Shown piece by piece: positions 6,517-7,355 of a stretch of 7,355 nucleotides of DNA. The stretch is from NCBI GenBank assembly GCA_007131745.1, contig SLPX01000096.1, positions 1-7,355 of the forward strand. The letters run 5' to 3'. Source of the stretch: Myxococcales bacterium. GTDB lineage: Bacteria; Myxococcota; Polyangia; HGW-17; SLPX01. The notes beneath the pieces were generated by a model. The model saw nothing but the letters and a program-made list of their open reading frames with translations, had not been told where the DNA came from and did not search any database. Both the position numbers and the translations under genes were made by a program. Each line of letters begins with the position of its first letter. Position 1 is the first letter of the stretch.

Positions 6517-7131
6517 TCAGCGGCCTTCGTTTTCAATGTAAATGGTCTGCCGATCGTGGGTGGTTTCGTAGAAGGAGTTGACTGAGTTGTTTCCATCCAG
6601 GTTACAGGTTGCACGGATGTAGAACCAGGGGACCCTTGGAACTTCGCCGCCGAAGAGGGAGATTCCTCTTGGGCCTCCGCCGGTGAAATCATTGGCCTCG
6701 CCCGCGATGGCGACATATCCGCAGTATAGGTGCTTTGCCGGGGGGGAGACGCCGAGGGCCTGCCAAGCGGGTTTTCCGGTGATGTTGAACTCTTTCCTGG
6801 TGGGTTCGCCGGATCCCAGGAGAGCCGGGAGGAAGTCGTTTTCATTGTTTCCTGTTGAGAGGTATTGCCCGGTTTCGGCGCGGTAGCTTTCTTCGGCAGA
6901 CTTGATCGCGGCTATCATGGCGTATACTTCGGAAGTGCGGGCGCGCCTGGTGTAACGGCTGTATCCGAATACGGCCGCGGCGGCGAGAATAGCAACGACT
7001 GCAACAACGATCATCAATTCGATTAAAGTGAAACCTCCCTGCGTGAGGGCTGGAGTGCTTTGGGCTGAATCGCTTCGATGAAGTGAGCCATCGCCCCGTT
7101 TCGGGGAAACTTCGGGATGAGTGAGGGCCAT
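6517..7131 (-). CDS. Second type IV pilin-like protein with long leader
   Basis: Start chosen at the ATG ending at 7131, because AAGGAGA (complement of 7137-7143) lies five bases upstream; an ATG at 7203 is in frame but has no such support. The 204-residue protein has a 33-residue polar leader ending in QGG, then [20 protein letters not shown] with the cleavage site G33/F34 and the conserved Glu at mature position 5. The globular part contains AWQALGV, CGYVAIAGEAND, PWFYIRATCNLDG and an IENEGR end, with C137 and C176 as a likely disulfide. These resemble deltaproteobacterial pilin-like proteins I know. It shares only the N-terminal helix with the neighbouring pilin, and the DNA there uses different codons, so it is not a recent duplicate. 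It could be an alternative pilin, a minor pilin or a pseudopilin. The 385-bp gap to the next gene's start region and separate promoters suggest independent expression. Confidence 0.88.
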   Translation of the reverse strand: MALTHPEVSPKRGDGSLHRSDSAQSTPALTQGGFTLIELMIVVAVVAILAAAAVFGYSRYTRRARTSEVYAMIAAIKSAEESYRAETGQYLSTGNNENDFLPALLGSGEPTRKEFNITGKPAWQALGVSPPAKHLYCGYVAIAGEANDFTGGGPRGISLFGGEVPRVPWFYIRATCNLDGNNSVNSFYETTHDRQTIYIENEGR

Positions 7132-7136
7132 GTGGA

Positions 7137-7143
7137 TCTCCTT
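7137..7143 (-). promoter_or_regulatory. Ribosome binding site deciding the second pilin's start
   Basis: AAGGAGA on the minus strand ends five bases before the ATG at 7131. This strong site is inside the longer possible reading frame from 7203, and so argues that the shorter 204-residue form is the real product. Confidence 0.8.
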
Positions 7144-7198
7144 CGCTCGCAAACGTAATCCGGATTGCCTTATTATACACTCGCCTAACACTTCAACT

Positions 7199-7214
7199 AG
7201 CAATAATTATTCCA
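7199..7214 (-). promoter_or_regulatory. Candidate sigma-54 promoter of the second pilin
   Basis: On the minus strand TGGAATAATTATTGCT has GG-N10-GC spacing and matches TGG, the A of position 5, and TTGCW. Transcription would start near 7188, giving a leader of about 57 bases. A perfect TATAAT (complement of 7172-7177) lies just downstream, but with only a poor -35, so a sigma-70 start near 7165 is the alternative. Confidence 0.55.
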
Positions 7215-7296
7215 CATCGACCGGCTTTTGGCAAGGCTCGTTCGATCTGTAAGCCGGTATGCAGGGTAAGCGGGGTAATGGGGTTACGGGTCGATG
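7215..7296. repeat. Two overlapping inverted repeats upstream of the second pilin promoter
   Basis: CATCGACC (7215-7222) is a perfect inverted repeat of GGTCGATG (7289-7296), and ACCGGCTT (7220-7227) of AAGCCGGT (7251-7258). The arms share ACC at 7220-7222, so they could form a nested fold with a shortened outer stem, or compete. The element abuts the -24 site of the promoter. It may be a protein-binding region or the fold of a small RNA; it matches no RNA family I could identify with confidence. Confidence 0.6.
7264..7290 (+). other. G-quadruplex motif
   Basis: Four G-tracts lie on the plus strand: GGG (7264-7266), GGGG (7272-7275), GGGG (7280-7283) and GGG (7288-7290), separated by loops TAAGC, TAAT and TTAC. 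This meets the usual G3+N1-7 rule. It lies 133-159 bp upstream of the second pilin's ATG, on the template strand for that gene, and inside the outer inverted repeat. Confidence 0.6.
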
Positions 7297-7297
7297 C

Positions 7298-7320
7298 AAA
7301 AACCCTCAGAGACATGAGGG
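7298..7320 (-). terminator. Intrinsic terminator of a gene beyond the right edge
   Basis: On the minus strand CCCTCA (7320-7315) pairs with TGAGGG (7308-7303) around a six-base loop, followed by five Ts (complement of 7298-7302). An in-frame TAA (complement of 7330-7332) lies ten bases before it, so a minus-strand gene may end here, but only seven codons of it would be visible and I do not call it. Confidence 0.65.
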
Positions 7321-7355
7321 ATGGTCAAGTTAATCGGCAGGTTTCCGCCCACCCC

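Noticed and set aside
6502..6519. TGATC/GATCA hairpin overlapping the second pilin's stop, as a terminator
   Set aside because: On the minus strand it is followed by A residues, not Ts, and the stem is only five pairs; on the plus strand nothing needs ending there.
7183..7189. GCCTAAC resembling the core site of an integron attC
   Set aside because: No matching GTTRRRY partner at the right spacing, and no gene cassette or integrase is visible.
7132..7203. Upstream in-frame ATG at 7203 for the second pilin
   Set aside because: It would add 24 residues, lies at the -24/-12 element itself, and lacks a ribosome site, while a strong one serves the ATG at 7131.
7240..7258. GTTCGATC, similar to a tRNA T-loop, near the inverted repeats
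   Set aside because: The surrounding bases cannot form a tRNA cloverleaf with acceptor, D and anticodon arms.

Overview
The window looks like part of a chromosome from a Gram-negative bacterium of the former deltaproteobacteria, most likely Myxococcota or a relative. The main reasons are two PEGA-domain envelope proteins in a row, a signal peptide-TPR-PEGA protein with a helical hairpin and a C-terminal '..SGSF' end (a layout common in myxobacterial genomes), and two type IV pilin genes that each sit behind a -24/-12 (sigma-54) type promoter. Species cannot be named from this sequence. Base composition is mixed: roughly 50-60% GC in most sampled genes but only about 33-38% GC in sampled stretches of the central glycosyltransferase gene.

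Layout. (1) 2-2588, plus strand: a probable two-gene operon. The first gene is cut by the left edge; its reading frame is open from base 2, through a 45-bp tandem repeat, to a single-membrane-span protein ending in a PEGA-like domain. 43 bp later starts a secreted TPR + PEGA protein. (2) 2647-4488, minus strand: an AT-rich gene for a full-length GT-C (family 39-like) membrane glycosyltransferase, convergent with the operon. (3) 4489-4746: intergenic space with weak divergent promoter candidates. (4) 4747-5511, plus strand: a soluble protein I do not recognise. (5) 5512-5660: back-to-back terminators between converging genes. (6) 5661-7131, minus strand: two type IV pilins with different signals upstream. 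(7) 7132-7355: a compact regulatory stretch with a -24/-12 promoter, nested inverted repeats, a four-tract G-quadruplex motif and a terminator for a gene beyond the right edge.

How it may work together. The pilins would be processed at the inner membrane by prepilin peptidase and assembled by the type IV pilus machine, whose other genes are not here. Both pilins appear to need sigma-54 plus an activator of the PilR type; upstream of the first pilin there is a TGACAAA direct repeat plus palindrome that is a good candidate activator site. The glycosyltransferase would work on the periplasmic side of the inner membrane; a link to pilin glycosylation is possible but rests on proximity only.

The most unusual spot is 7215-7296: two overlapping 8-bp inverted repeats with a G-quadruplex motif inside, directly upstream of the second pilin's promoter. 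In pathogenic Neisseria a G-quadruplex upstream of pilE is needed for pilin antigenic variation; whether the similarity means anything here is unknown. I found no clearly new multi-gene system.
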